Source: Acidimicrobiia bacterium (lineage in GTDB: Bacteria; Actinomycetota; Acidimicrobiia; Acidimicrobiales; Poriferisodalaceae). From it: a stretch of 64,000 bases of DNA. Position numbers and translations under genes: made by a program. Position 1 is the first letter of the stretch; every line of letters begins with the position of its first letter. Where the stretch lies: the NCBI GenBank assembly GCA_022822525.1, contig JAJEBN010000105.1, forward strand, positions 62,001 through 126,000. Reading direction: 5' to 3'. The notes beneath the pieces are model-generated. The model was not told the DNA's origin, searched no databases, and saw nothing but the letters and a program-made list of their open reading frames with translations. Positions 1 to 8,655 of this stretch are shown here, in pieces.

Positions 1-1
1 C

Positions 2-247
2 ACCTGGCGGGTCACCGCCGCCGCCAGCGACACGATGGCGGTGCGCGAAGCCATCGAAGCGGCGGGCATCGCGGTGACCTCGGCCGACCTGACCTACGCC
101 CCGCAGAACCTCATTGAGCTGACCAGCGTGTCCGAAGCCAAGCAGGTGATGGCCGTGCTCGACGCCCTCGACGACCACGACGACGTGCAAGGCGTCTACG
201 CCAACTTCGACATCAGCGACTCGCTGCTGGAGGCCATCGCGGGCTAG
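2..247 (+). CDS. yebC: YebC/PmpR-family transcriptional regulator, C-terminal part (5' end outside window)
   Basis: The open frame runs in from the left edge and ends at TAG 245-247, giving about 81 residues of the C-terminal region of the YebC/TACO1 family. The read includes the typical WRVTA, YAPQNLIEL and DVQGVYANFDI stretches near the end of these proteins. Family members are DNA-binding regulators or translation factors that relieve ribosome stalling at proline-rich stretches. The gene lies directly upstream of ruvC, the usual yebC-ruvCAB order. The product name is fairly secure, but the N-terminal two thirds cannot be seen. Confidence 0.88.
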   Translation, partial: TWRVTAAASDTMAVREAIEAAGIAVTSADLTYAPQNLIELTSVSEAKQVMAVLDALDDHDDVQGVYANFDISDSLLEAIAG

Positions 248-292
248 GGCGCAACGGTGTCACCCATACGCTGCTCGGACGGTGGCAAGGGC

Positions 293-298
293 TACGGT
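293..298 (+). promoter_or_regulatory. -10 box (TACGGT) for a leaderless ruvC transcript
   Basis: TACGGT fits the actinobacterial TANNNT -10 pattern and ends 8 nt before the ruvC ATG. No Shine-Dalgarno sequence precedes the ATG. The spacing would place the transcription start at or next to the start codon. The inference is supported by the same arrangement at many other genes in the window. Confidence 0.45.
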
Positions 299-306
299 TC
301 GTACTG

Positions 307-873
307 ATGTTCGTATTGGGGATCGACCCTGGATTATCGCGCTGCGGCTACGGCGTGGTGGAGCAGATTGTGGGCTCTGGCACGCAGCGAACCCGCACCG
401 AGGCCGTGGCGCTGGGGGTCATCCGCACCGACCCAGCGGAGCCTCAGGCGGCTCGCCTGGCTACCCAGATGGCGGAGCTGCAGGGGCTGATCTCGGAGTT
501 CCAGCCCTCGGCGGTGGCCGTGGAGCGGGTCTTCTTTCAGGTCAATGCGCGCACGGCGATCGGCGTCGCACAGGTGGCCGGTCTTGCCATGGCGCTCGCC
601 GCCGCTGCGGGGCTGGAAGTGGTCGAGTACACCCCGACCCAGGTCAAGCAGGCCATCGCGGGCTGGGGCGGGGCCGACAAGGACCAGATGAAGCGCATGG
701 TGGGCGAGCTGCTCGCGCTGCCGGGGCCGCCCGAGCCTGCCGATGCCGCCGACGCGGCCGCGGTTGCGCTGTGCCACCTGGCCCAGGCGTCGTGGCACAA
801 CGCGGCAACCCACTCCCGGGCGCGCGTGCTGCAGCCGGCCGTGGGCGCAGCGGCGTCGCCTATCGCACAGTGA
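307..873 (+). CDS. ruvC: Crossover junction endodeoxyribonuclease RuvC
   Basis: RuvC is the dimeric resolvase that cleaves Holliday junctions made during recombination, working with the RuvAB branch-migration motor. The 188-residue protein has the expected RNase H-like fold signatures: GIDPGLSRCGYG at the N-terminus with the first catalytic Asp, VERVFF with the catalytic Glu, and the DAADAAAVALCH stretch with C-terminal acidic residues. The length is normal for the family. The ATG at 307 is chosen because the IDPG motif follows six residues later and a -10 box sits just upstream. It is followed by ruvA and ruvB, as in most actinobacteria. Confidence 0.96.
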   Translation: MFVLGIDPGLSRCGYGVVEQIVGSGTQRTRTEAVALGVIRTDPAEPQAARLATQMAELQGLISEFQPSAVAVERVFFQVNARTAIGVAQVAGLAMALAAAAGLEVVEYTPTQVKQAIAGWGGADKDQMKRMVGELLALPGPPEPADAADAAAVALCHLAQASWHNAATHSRARVLQPAVGAAASPIAQ

Positions 874-951
874 CCTCGGCGGGAGACGCACCACGATGAT
901 CGACCCGCGATTGCCGGACCGCCATGACCCGCTTCGGATGGTCGGACCGCG

Positions 952-1572
952 ATGATCGGCTCAGTGCGCGGACGGCTGCTCGACAAGGACCCTGGCGGTG
1001 AGCTGCTGATCGAGGCTGGCGGGGTGGGGTACCGCGTCACGGTCGCGCCGTCCACGCTGGCGGGCGCCGGGCCGGTGGGCGACCAGTGCTTCGTGTACGT
1101 GCACCACCACGTGCGCGAGGACGCCTCCGACTTGTACGGATTCGCCGAGCTCGACGAGCGACGCTGCTTTGAGGCGCTGCTGAGCGCGCACGGGGTGGGG
1201 CCCGCGCTGGCGCTGGCGGTGCTCTCGCACCTGCCGCCCGACGAGCTGCGGCGGGCCGTGGCCGCCGACGATGCTGCCGCGCTGGAGCTGGTGCCCGGCA
1301 TCGGCGCCAAGACGTCCAAGCGGATGGTGCTGGACCTCAAGTCACGCCTGGGTGCGCCCGAGGCGGTCGGCGCGGGTGCTGTTGCGGCGGCGGCCGGCGA
1401 CGGCGCAGGATCCGCGGTGGCCGAAGTGCGCGCCGCGCTGGGCCAGATGGGCTTCAGCCCGTCGGAGATCCGCGACGCCATGGCCGCTGTCAGCATCGAG
1501 GCGGCACGAACCGGCGATGCCGACACCGGCGCGCTGCTGCGCGTGGCGCTGCAGGAGCTGGGCCCGCGATGA
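952..1572 (+). CDS. ruvA: Holliday junction branch migration protein RuvA
   Basis: RuvA binds four-way DNA junctions as a tetramer and loads the RuvB hexamers. The 206-residue product starts [10 protein letters not shown], the standard RuvA N-terminus, and has an OB-fold domain, two helix-hairpin-helix motifs ([14 protein letters not shown] and [20 protein letters not shown]) and a C-terminal RuvB-binding domain after an Ala/Gly-rich linker near residue 145. The stop overlaps the ruvB ATG (ATGA), indicating translational coupling. A 78-nt gap separates it from ruvC. Confidence 0.96.
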   Translation: MIGSVRGRLLDKDPGGELLIEAGGVGYRVTVAPSTLAGAGPVGDQCFVYVHHHVREDASDLYGFAELDERRCFEALLSAHGVGPALALAVLSHLPPDELRRAVAADDAAALELVPGIGAKTSKRMVLDLKSRLGAPEAVGAGAVAAAAGDGAGSAVAEVRAALGQMGFSPSEIRDAMAAVSIEAARTGDADTGALLRVALQELGPR

Positions 1573-2822
1573 GCAGCGGCGGAGCGCGTTCGGAGGGGTA
1601 CCGGCGCGACGAATCTGCGGGGCAGCCGGGGGCGGGACGCAGCGAGGTCACCGACCCGGCCCGTTCGCCCGCCGACGACGGCGATGCCGAGGCGTCGCTG
1701 CGTCCACGGTCGCTGGACGACTTCGTCGGACAGCCGGAGGTGCGCGAGCACGTCGCCATCACGCTGCGCGCGGCGGTGGCCCGCGGCCAGTCGCCCGATC
1801 ATCTGCTGTTCGCCGGCCCGCCGGGGCTGGGCAAGACGACGCTGGCGGGGATCATCGCCGTCGAGCTGGGCGCTGCGCTGCATCTCACCTCGGGGCCGGC
1901 GGTGGAGCGAGCGGGCGACCTCGCGGCGATCCTCACCAACCTGGCCGACGGCGATGTGCTGTTCATCGACGAGATACACCGCCTGCCCAAGGTGGTCGAG
2001 GAAGTGCTGTACCCGGCCATGGAGGACTTCGCCATCGACATCGTGCTGGGCAAGGGGCCAGCGGCTCGCTCGATCCGCTTCGAGCTGCCCCGCTTCACCC
2101 TGGTGGGCGCCACGACCCGCACCGGGCTGATCTCGGGGCCGCTGCGTGACCGGTTCGGCTTGGTGGAACGCCTCGACTTCTACTCCACCGCCGATCTCAC
2201 GGCGATCGTGGCTCGTGCGGCCGGGATTCTGGGTGTGGACATCGACGCCGACGGGGCTGCAGAGATTGCTTCGCGCAGCCGGGGCACCCCGCGCATCGCC
2301 AACCGGCTGCTGCGGCGCGTACGCGACTTCGCCGAGGTGCGTGCCAGCGGCGCCGTCGACGTGGCGGTGGCGCAAGAGGGGCTCGCCGCATTCGGCGTCG
2401 ACGAGCTCGGCCTCGACAAGGTCGACCGGGCCATCCTCGATGCGCTCGCCGTGACGCACGCAGGGCGGCCGCTGGGGCTGTCCACGCTCGCGATCACCGT
2501 GGGCGAGCAGACCGAGACGGTGGAGGACGTCTACGAACCCTTCCTGATCCAACGCGGTCTGTTGCAGCGCACGCCGCGGGGTCGCATCGCCACCGCTGCC
2601 GCCTACGCGCACCTCGGGGTCGACGTGCCGCCGCTCGCTGAGCTTGCGGGAGCAGCGGGGGGCACCGATGCCGACATCACCCTGTTTGATGCGCCCGGCA
2701 ACTCAGGCGCCCCAGCCCCCATGCCGGCGTCGGGGGGACCTGCAGATGCTGCGTCAGCGGCTGCCGACACAACGGCTCCGGAGGCGAGCGAGCAGCTGCT
2801 GGCCGACGACACGCCGTGGTGA
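1569..2822 (+). CDS. ruvB: Holliday junction branch migration ATPase RuvB
   Basis: RuvB is the hexameric AAA+ motor that pumps DNA through RuvA-bound junctions. Walker A (GPPGLGKTT, about residues 83-91), Walker B (FIDEIHR, about 131-137), sensor GATTRTG and the arginine-finger region GPLRDRFG are all present. The winged-helix domain follows, with [12 protein letters not shown] near residue 330. At 417 residues it is longer than the usual 340-350. The surplus is an N-terminal segment of about 40 low-complexity residues and a C-terminal tail of about 70 Ala/Pro/Asp-rich residues after the conserved core; both look disordered. Confidence 0.95.
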   Translation: MSSGGARSEGYRRDESAGQPGAGRSEVTDPARSPADDGDAEASLRPRSLDDFVGQPEVREHVAITLRAAVARGQSPDHLLFAGPPGLGKTTLAGIIAVELGAALHLTSGPAVERAGDLAAILTNLADGDVLFIDEIHRLPKVVEEVLYPAMEDFAIDIVLGKGPAARSIRFELPRFTLVGATTRTGLISGPLRDRFGLVERLDFYSTADLTAIVARAAGILGVDIDADGAAEIASRSRGTPRIANRLLRRVRDFAEVRASGAVDVAVAQEGLAAFGVDELGLDKVDRAILDALAVTHAGRPLGLSTLAITVGEQTETVEDVYEPFLIQRGLLQRTPRGRIATAAAYAHLGVDVPPLAELAGAAGGTDADITLFDAPGNSGAPAPMPASGGPADAASAAADTTAPEASEQLLADDTPW

Positions 2823-2842
2823 GCGAGATCGGCCAGCGCCCA

Positions 2843-2848
2843 TAGCCT
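2843..2848 (+). promoter_or_regulatory. -10 box (TAGCCT) for a leaderless queA transcript
   Basis: TAGCCT ends 8 nt before the GTG at 2857. This supports the GTG as the queA start rather than a start inside ruvB, and suggests queA-tgt has its own leaderless promoter. Confidence 0.45.
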
Positions 2849-2856
2849 CGGCACGC

Positions 2857-4017
2857 GTGAGCACGGCGCGCCTGCGGATGGACGAGTTCGATTACGAGCT
2901 GCCGCATGCTGCCATCGCGCAGGTGCCCGCAGAGCCGCGCGACGCAGCCCGGCTGCTGGTGGACCGCGGACCGTGCCGGTCGCCCGATCACCGCCGCGTT
3001 TCTGATCTGCCGTCGTTGCTCGGTGCCGGAGACGTGCTGGTGGTGAACGAGACGAGGGTGATGCCCGCTCGCTTGCCGCTGCGCAAGAGCACCGGCGGGG
3101 CCGCCGAAGTGCTGCTGCTGGAACCGCTCGCCAGCGGACCGTCGTCCCGCGATGCGGGTTGGGCTGCCCTGGTGCGGCCGTCTCGCAGGATTGCCGACGG
3201 CACGGTGTTGGTCTCCGAGCGGGACCCGAGCGTGCGGGTCGTGGTGGGCGAGCGCCTCGACCGCCAGCGCCGGGCCGTGCGTGTGGTCGTCGGCGACACG
3301 CCGCTCGCCGATGTGTCACAGGCCCCACTGCTCGAGCGTGCGGGGGAGGCGCCGCTGCCGCCCTATATCGATCCGGACACCGCACGGGGTGCCATCGCCC
3401 AGCGCCTCGGGGTCGGTGGCGCTGACAGCGATGCGGCGCGGACTGCGCTCGCGGATCGCTACCAGACCGTCTATGCCCGCTCGGAGGGCTCAGCGGCGGC
3501 GCCGACGGCGGGGCTGCACCTGACCGACGGCGTGCTGGATGCGCTGCGATCGAATGGCGTGAGCATCGCGACCGTGGATCTGACGGTTGGCCTGGCGACG
3601 TTCGCGCCGGTGACTGCTGAGCACGCCGACGAGCACGAGATGCACACCGAGCACTACCGGGTGCCCGCGGCGACCCTCGACGCCTGTGCCGACGCCGAAC
3701 GGGTCGTTGCCGTCGGCACTACGACCGTGCGAGCGCTCGAGGCCGCCACCCGCCAACGACTGGCTGCGCGTCATGCGAGCACGGCCGATGTCTGCGGGTG
3801 GACCGATCTGTTCCTGCACCGGGGCGTCGAGTATCTGGCGGTCGATGCGATGCTCACCAACTTCCACCTGCCGCGGTCGTCGCTGCTGCTGCTGATTGAT
3901 GCGTTCATCGGGCGCCGCTGGCGCGACCTCTACGAGCGGGCACTCCTCGACGGCTACCGCTTCCTGTCATTCGGCGACGCGATGCTGCTGTCACGCAGCG
4001 AGGGCGAGACGTCGTGA
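2857..4017 (+). CDS. queA: S-adenosylmethionine:tRNA ribosyltransferase-isomerase QueA
   Basis: QueA transfers and isomerises the ribose of S-adenosylmethionine onto the preQ1 base already in tRNA, forming epoxyqueuosine. The 386-residue product carries family hallmarks: FDYELPHAAIAQ at the start, LVVNETRVMPARL, PPYI, YQTVYAR, AAPTAGLHLT, VDLTVGLATFAPV, TEHYRVP, VGTTTVRALE, NFHLPRSSLL and YRFLSFGDAML. GTG 2857 is chosen because a -10 box lies 8 nt upstream; ATG 2878 is the alternative. The open frame extends further upstream but into ruvB. The stop overlaps the tgt GTG. Together with tgt it makes two steps of queuosine synthesis. Confidence 0.95.
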   Translation: MSTARLRMDEFDYELPHAAIAQVPAEPRDAARLLVDRGPCRSPDHRRVSDLPSLLGAGDVLVVNETRVMPARLPLRKSTGGAAEVLLLEPLASGPSSRDAGWAALVRPSRRIADGTVLVSERDPSVRVVVGERLDRQRRAVRVVVGDTPLADVSQAPLLERAGEAPLPPYIDPDTARGAIAQRLGVGGADSDAARTALADRYQTVYARSEGSAAAPTAGLHLTDGVLDALRSNGVSIATVDLTVGLATFAPVTAEHADEHEMHTEHYRVPAATLDACADAERVVAVGTTTVRALEAATRQRLAARHASTADVCGWTDLFLHRGVEYLAVDAMLTNFHLPRSSLLLLIDAFIGRRWRDLYERALLDGYRFLSFGDAMLLSRSEGETS

Positions 4018-5255
4018 GCGCAGCAGGCGGAGAAGCTGCGGCGCCGGCCGAAACGGTGACGTTCGAACTGCTGGCGGCTGACGGCCAGGCTCGGCGGGGC
4101 TGCGTCACCACGGCGCGCGGCACTTTCCAGACGCCGGTGTTCATGCCGGTGGGCACACGCGGGGCGGTCATCCACCTCGACGCCCGTGACTACGACGAGC
4201 TGGGTCTCGAGGTCGTGCTGGCCAACACGTACCACCTGCAGGCACGGCCGGGCACCGACGTCGTGGAATCGCTGGGGGGCCTGCACCGCTTCACCGGCTG
4301 GGACGGCCATTTCCTCACCGACTCCGGCGGCTTCCAGATCATGTCGCTCGGCCGCCGTCCCGGCGGCGCGAATCAGCCCGGCCGCCGTTCAGGCGGCGCG
4401 GGCGAGGGTGCTTCGCACGATGCCAAGTCCAAGGTTGACGACGACGGCGTCACCTTCCGCTCGACCTATGACGGCACCAGGATGCGGATGACGCCCGAGG
4501 ATGCCGTCGACATCCAGCGCCGCCTGGGGGCAGACATCCAGATGGCGCTCGACGTCTGTCCTGAGCTGCCGTCCCCGCCGCGCGAGGTGCGTGCAGCCGC
4601 CGAGCGCACGCACCTGTGGGCAGCCAGGGCCGCCGCCGCAATGTCCGCCGCACGCCGCAACCATTCGGCCGGAGGTCAGGCGCTGTTCGGCATCTGCCAG
4701 GGCGGCGCCGATCCCGAGCTGCGCCGCCGAAGCGCTGAGACCATCGCGGGCATCGGCTTCGACGGCTACGGCATCGGCGGGCTCTCGGTGGGGGAGTCCC
4801 GCGCCGAGATGGGCCCCGCGCTGGCTGCAGCGACTGGCGTGCTGCCGGCTGATCGGCCCCGCTACCTGATGGGCGTGGGCGATCCCGCCCGCATCGTCGA
4901 CGCGATCGCGGCGGGCGTGGACATGTTCGACTGCGTGCTGCCCAGCCGGCTCGGTCGCCACGGCACCGCGCTGACGCCGCACGGCCGCATCAACATCCGC
5001 AACAAGCGTTACGCGCAGGACGCCACGCCGCTCGACGACCGCCCGGCGGATGCCGACGGCCGGGCGCGACCGGGTGCGCGCTTCAGCCGCGGCTATCTGC
5101 GGCACCTCATGAGCGTCAACGAGCCCACCGCAGGTCGCATCCTCACATTGCACAACATCGCGTTCCTGGCCGACCTCGTCGGAGATGCGCGTGCCGCCAT
5201 CGAGGCGGGGCAGTTCGCGGCGTTCCGAGAGCGGGTCAACGCAGTCTGGAGCTGA
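4014..5255 (+). CDS. tgt: tRNA-guanine transglycosylase (Tgt) lacking the zinc-site cysteines
   Basis: Tgt exchanges guanine 34 of GUN-anticodon tRNAs for preQ1. The catalytic features are present: TDSGGFQ with general-base Asp103, GICQGG, GIGGLSVGE, YLMGVG, and DMFDCVLPSR (303-312) with the nucleophilic Asp306. Two oddities are clear. After SLG (about residue 112) there is an extra segment of roughly 20 residues built on a 30-bp tandem repeat. In the C-terminal zinc motif, where bacterial enzymes have CxCxxC between PLD and SR(A/G)Y, this protein reads PLDDRPADADGRARPG with no cysteine, although the downstream His (LTLHN) is kept. The GTG start overlaps the queA stop. Confidence 0.9.
   Translation: MSAAGGEAAAPAETVTFELLAADGQARRGCVTTARGTFQTPVFMPVGTRGAVIHLDARDYDELGLEVVLANTYHLQARPGTDVVESLGGLHRFTGWDGHFLTDSGGFQIMSLGRRPGGANQPGRRSGGAGEGASHDAKSKVDDDGVTFRSTYDGTRMRMTPEDAVDIQRRLGADIQMALDVCPELPSPPREVRAAAERTHLWAARAAAAMSAARRNHSAGGQALFGICQGGADPELRRRSAETIAGIGFDGYGIGGLSVGESRAEMGPALAAATGVLPADRPRYLMGVGDPARIVDAIAAGVDMFDCVLPSRLGRHGTALTPHGRINIRNKRYAQDATPLDDRPADADGRARPGARFSRGYLRHLMSVNEPTAGRILTLHNIAFLADLVGDARAAIEAGQFAAFRERVNAVWS
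4349..4408 (+). repeat. Two-copy 30-bp in-frame tandem repeat inside tgt
   Basis: The 22-bp core at 4349-4370 recurs at 4379-4400 with two mismatches, at a 30-bp period (10 codons). It encodes GRRPGGA...GRRSGGA. Being in frame, it lengthens Tgt without breaking it. It looks like a replication-slippage expansion in a surface loop. Confidence 0.7.
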
Positions 5256-5280
5256 GGGGCGGCGAGGGCCGATGCGGCGG

Positions 5281-5286
5281 TACGCT
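5281..5286 (+). promoter_or_regulatory. Possible -10 box (TACGCT) for yajC, with hairpin in the leader
   Basis: TACGCT matches TANNNT and lies 132 nt upstream of the yajC ATG. The leader would begin with a stem-loop whose 6-bp arms are GTGCCG (5295-5300) and CGGCAC (5313-5318). No -35 is convincing, so this is tentative. Confidence 0.25.
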
Positions 5287-5418
5287 GACCCGCCGTGCCG
5301 GTCTCCGATCGGCGGCACGCTGCACGCAGGGTGTCGCACTCGGGAACCATCGCACCGAACCTTGCCGGCGGCAGCCGACGAGGTGGTCAGTCGGACTACG
5401 CGCCTCGAGGAGCACCCC

Positions 5419-5730
5419 ATGAGCTCGATCATCCTGCTCGTCGGCCTATTCGCCCTCATGTACTTCTTGATGATCCGGCCTCAACAGCGGCGGGCCAAGG
5501 AGCGGGCGGCGATGCTGAGCCGTGCCGACGTCGGCGACGTGATCGCCACGGTCGGCGGGGTCATCGGCAAGATCGTCGCGGTGGAGGAGCCGGGCGAGGT
5601 GGTCTGCATCGAGGTGGACAGCGATGTCGAGCTGCGGGTGCAGCGCCGCGCCATCGGCGAGATCGTCACCCCGGCGAGCACCGGCCCCGCTGGTCCGCCC
5701 GAATCGGATGACAACGATCCTCCCGAGTGA
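5419..5730 (+). CDS. yajC: Preprotein translocase accessory subunit YajC
   Basis: YajC is a small membrane protein that associates with SecDF and the SecYEG translocon. The 103-residue product has one N-terminal membrane segment (about residues 3-18), the family signature IRPQQRRAKE directly after it, and a cytoplasmic domain with GDVIATVGGVIGKI. A GAGGAG Shine-Dalgarno (5408-5413) precedes the ATG. An open frame extends upstream but lacks both family similarity and an RBS. secD follows 44 nt downstream. Confidence 0.9.
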   Translation: MSSIILLVGLFALMYFLMIRPQQRRAKERAAMLSRADVGDVIATVGGVIGKIVAVEEPGEVVCIEVDSDVELRVQRRAIGEIVTPASTGPAGPPESDDNDPPE

Positions 5731-5737
5731 GCCAGGC

Positions 5738-5768
5738 TTGACAACTTCCGACTTGGTCCGTCGATAAC
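5738..5768 (+). promoter_or_regulatory. Promoter for leaderless secD transcript (TTGACA / GATAAC)
   Basis: A perfect TTGACA -35 lies at 5738-5743 and a GATAAC -10-like hexamer at 5763-5768, with a 19-nt spacer. The secD ATG is 6 nt beyond the -10, and there is no Shine-Dalgarno sequence. secD-secF may therefore be transcribed independently of yajC. The spacer is 1-2 nt longer than ideal. Confidence 0.45.
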
Positions 5769-5774
5769 TCGAAT

Positions 5775-7415
5775 ATGCGCCGCTCGCAGATCGTCTCGTT
5801 GCTGCTGGCCGTCATCATCGGCTTCGGCTCGCTGGTCGGCGTGATCGTTGCGGGCTGGGTGCCGGTGCTGGGCGTGCAGCTGCAGGGCGGCGTCGAGGTG
5901 CTGCTGCGACCGACCGCACCCGCTGACGACGAGCAGCTTGATCGGGCCATCGAGATCATCCGGTCGAGGGTGGACGCGCTCGGCGTGGCCGAGCCCGACA
6001 TCACCCGTCAGGGCAACCAGGTCGTCGTGCAGCTTCCCGGCGTCAAGGACAAACAACGCGCCGTCGATCTCGTGGGCCAGACGGCCGAGCTGAGATTCCG
6101 GCCCGTGCTGCTCACCTTCAACCCCTTCGACGAGGTTGACTTCAGCGGAGCGCAGCAGCTCGCGGAGGCATACAACGGATCGCTCCATCCCGAGTCCGTG
6201 GACGAGTCGGATTCCGGCGCGGCCGAGGATGAGTTGGTCGGCGAACAAGAGATGACCGCGCAGGAACTGCTCGAGCTGATCGACCCCGAGGCAGCGGCAG
6301 AACTCGACGCGGAGTCTGCAGACGCGGCCGCGGTCGATGACACTTCAGAGACCGCCGGGGCGACTGACGATGCCGAGGCTGAGGAAATCGATCCCTCCGA
6401 CATCGGGTCCGAGCAGATTCTCGACTTCACCGCTCCCGAGGATGATCTCGCCGACTGGGCGGTGCTGCTGCCGGGCCGTGGCGAGCCGGTGGGGTACGTG
6501 CTCGGCCCGGCCGAGCTGACCGGCGAGGCGGTGTCTGAGGCCGCGGCGACGTTCAACAACGAGTGGGTCGTCAACGTCGACCTCACCGACGAGGGCGCCG
6601 TGGGCTTCGACCAGATTGCCGCCCGCTACTTCGGCCAGCAGGTGGCCATCGTGCTCGACGGCGTCGTCGAGTCGGCGCCGGTGATCCGCGCGGCTGAGTT
6701 CGGGGGCACCGCGGTCATCTCGGGCACCTTCGACGAGGAAGGGGCGCGCGACCTCGCGGTGGCGCTGCGCTTCGGTGCGCTGCCGGTGGTGTTCGAGCAG
6801 GACGACGTGCGCACGGTGTCGGCCACGCTGGGCGAGGGAACGCTGCGCGCCGGCGTGGTGGCCGGCATCGTCGGCCTGATCATCGTCGGCATCTACATGC
6901 TGGTGTACTACCGCCTGCTCGGCATCGTGGCAGTGGCCAGCCTGGCCATCAGCGGGTCCATCCTGTGGTCGCTCATCAGCTGGCTGGGCGAGAGCCGCGG
7001 GCTCGCGCTGACGCTGGCGGGCACCACCGGCATCATCGTGTCGATCGGCGTCCAGGTCGACTCCAACATCGTCTACTACGAGCGGATCAAGGAAGAGGTC
7101 CGCCGGGGGCGGGCGATCCGCTCGGCTGCCGATGCCAGCTTCAGGGGCGCGTTCTCGACGATCGTGTGGGCCGATCTGGCGTCGCTCATCGGCGCCGGCG
7201 TGCTGTACCAGCTCACCAGCGGCACCGTGCGCGGCTTTGCGCTGTACCTGGGCCTCGCGACGCTCATCGACCTGGCGGTGTCGTACTTCTTCATGCGGCC
7301 GCTGGTGGTGTTCATCGCGCGCAAGCTCGTCAATGAGGAACCCCGGCGGCTGGGCGTGCTGGGGGGCACCGACGATGCGGCCACTGCGGCTGCGGTGACG
7401 GGAGGCGCGACGTGA
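5775..7415 (+). CDS. secD: Protein translocase subunit SecD
   Basis: SecD, with SecF, uses the proton motive force to help pull preproteins across the membrane. The 546-residue product has an N-terminal membrane helix, the LQGGVEVLLR motif of the first periplasmic region, the P1/P4 domain with VDLTDEGAVGFDQIAARY and IVLDGVVESAPVI, and five C-terminal helices with GIIVSIGVQVDSNIVYYERIKEE (the conserved D/N-rich helix 4). Between about residues 120 and 220 there is a strongly acidic, Glu/Asp/Ala-rich insertion in the extracellular domain. Its stop overlaps the secF GTG. Confidence 0.95.
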   Translation: MRRSQIVSLLLAVIIGFGSLVGVIVAGWVPVLGVQLQGGVEVLLRPTAPADDEQLDRAIEIIRSRVDALGVAEPDITRQGNQVVVQLPGVKDKQRAVDLVGQTAELRFRPVLLTFNPFDEVDFSGAQQLAEAYNGSLHPESVDESDSGAAEDELVGEQEMTAQELLELIDPEAAAELDAESADAAAVDDTSETAGATDDAEAEEIDPSDIGSEQILDFTAPEDDLADWAVLLPGRGEPVGYVLGPAELTGEAVSEAAATFNNEWVVNVDLTDEGAVGFDQIAARYFGQQVAIVLDGVVESAPVIRAAEFGGTAVISGTFDEEGARDLAVALRFGALPVVFEQDDVRTVSATLGEGTLRAGVVAGIVGLIIVGIYMLVYYRLLGIVAVASLAISGSILWSLISWLGESRGLALTLAGTTGIIVSIGVQVDSNIVYYERIKEEVRRGRAIRSAADASFRGAFSTIVWADLASLIGAGVLYQLTSGTVRGFALYLGLATLIDLAVSYFFMRPLVVFIARKLVNEEPRRLGVLGGTDDAATAAAVTGGAT

Positions 7416-8536
7416 TCTCGGCGCTGCGGACCTTCTACCGGGGCGAGAACAGCTGGGACATCCTGGGTGTGTCGCGCAAGGTGCTGGTGGGCTCGGCGGT
7501 GGCCGTGCTCATCTGCGTGGTCGCGCTGTTCGTGCGCGGCCTGAACCTGGGCATCGAGTTCGAGGGCGGCTCGGTGTGGGAGATCCCGATCCCAGCGAGC
7601 GCGCAGGACGCCGACGGCGATGCAGCTTCGGGGTCCGCGGCCGATGGCCTCACGACCGACGACATCGCCGCTGCCGCCGCGGATGCCGGTGTGCCCGACG
7701 CCCGTGTGCAGCTCGTCACCGTGACCGGTTCTGAGAACATCTTCCGGGTGCGGGGCGTGCTCGGGCCCGACGTGAGCGCGGTCGAGGTGAACGCTGCGCT
7801 GGCCTCGGCTGCCGATGTCGACGTCGAGAGCCTGTCGACTCGGCAGGTCAGCCCGTCCTTCGGCGACGAGGTGGCGGGCAAGGCACGGCGAGCGCTGGTG
7901 GTGTTCTTCGTGCTGATCGCGCTGTACCTGTGGTTCCGCTTCGAGTGGAAGATGTCGGTGGGAGCGCTCGTCGCGGTGGTGCACGACATCGTGCTGACCG
8001 TCGGTGCGTACGCGCTGTTCGGGTTCGAGGTGACGCCGGCGACGGTGGTGGCCTTCCTCACGATCATGGGCTATTCGCTGTACGACACGATCGTCGTGTT
8101 CGACCGCGTCAAGTCCAACGAGCGGTCGCTGCCGGCGCGCAGCCACTTCACCTATGCGGCGCTTGCGAACGTGTCGCTCAACCAGGTGCTGACACGTTCG
8201 GTGAACACCTCGATCACCTCGGTGCTGCCGGTGCTGTCGATGCTGATCGTCGGCGCCGGGTTCCTGGGTGCGGGCACGCTGTCTGAGTTCGCGACGGCGC
8301 TGCTGATCGGACTGCTCGCCGGCTCGTACAGCTCGATCTTCGTCGCCATGCCGACCGTGGCGTGGCTGAAGGGCTACGAGCCGGGATGGGCTGCTGCGCA
8401 GGTCGCAGCCGATGCTGCCGGCCGTCACGACTCGATGGAAGCCGCCACCCAGGCCCTCGCCGCAGAGAACTACACCCGCAGCGCCCCGCCACGCCCCCGC
8501 AAGCCCCGCCGCTCGAGAAACCAACGCCGCCGCTAG
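7412..8536 (+). CDS. secF: Protein translocase subunit SecF
   Basis: SecF is the partner of SecD in the translocon accessory complex. The 374-residue product has helix 1 near residues 24-46, the LNLGIEFEGGSVWEI motif typical of SecF, an external domain of about 100 residues, then helices 2-6 with FRFEWKMSVGALVAVVHDIVLTVG and YSLYDTIVVFDRVKSN. The C-terminal tail after about residue 340 is basic and Pro-rich. GTG 7412 overlaps the secD stop (GTGA), so the two subunits are translationally coupled. Confidence 0.95.
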   Translation: MISALRTFYRGENSWDILGVSRKVLVGSAVAVLICVVALFVRGLNLGIEFEGGSVWEIPIPASAQDADGDAASGSAADGLTTDDIAAAAADAGVPDARVQLVTVTGSENIFRVRGVLGPDVSAVEVNAALASAADVDVESLSTRQVSPSFGDEVAGKARRALVVFFVLIALYLWFRFEWKMSVGALVAVVHDIVLTVGAYALFGFEVTPATVVAFLTIMGYSLYDTIVVFDRVKSNERSLPARSHFTYAALANVSLNQVLTRSVNTSITSVLPVLSMLIVGAGFLGAGTLSEFATALLIGLLAGSYSSIFVAMPTVAWLKGYEPGWAAAQVAADAAGRHDSMEAATQALAAENYTRSAPPRPRKPRRSRNQRRR

Positions 8537-8655
8537 TGCCAGCCTTCATCGGAGGCTCAGATCGTTTGGCCGGGCAGGGCAGAATGAGTATGTGAGTTCC
8601 TGCACGTTCGGCCCTGGCTGGGTCGAGCACCGCACCGGCCGGGTTGGCTAGGGCC

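Noticed and set aside
895..955. A 19-codon ORF overlapping the ruvA start (ATGA), possible leader peptide
   Set aside because: No Shine-Dalgarno, no -10 box and no attenuator-like hairpin. The short frame is easily explained by chance.
537..2612. A 691-codon open frame on the minus strand across ruvC-ruvB, and similar long antisense frames at 4389-5459, 11964-14294, 14962-17616 and 39743-42151
   Set aside because: They lie opposite well-identified genes, have low-complexity Arg/His/Ala-rich translations and no family features. Long antisense frames are expected at this GC content.
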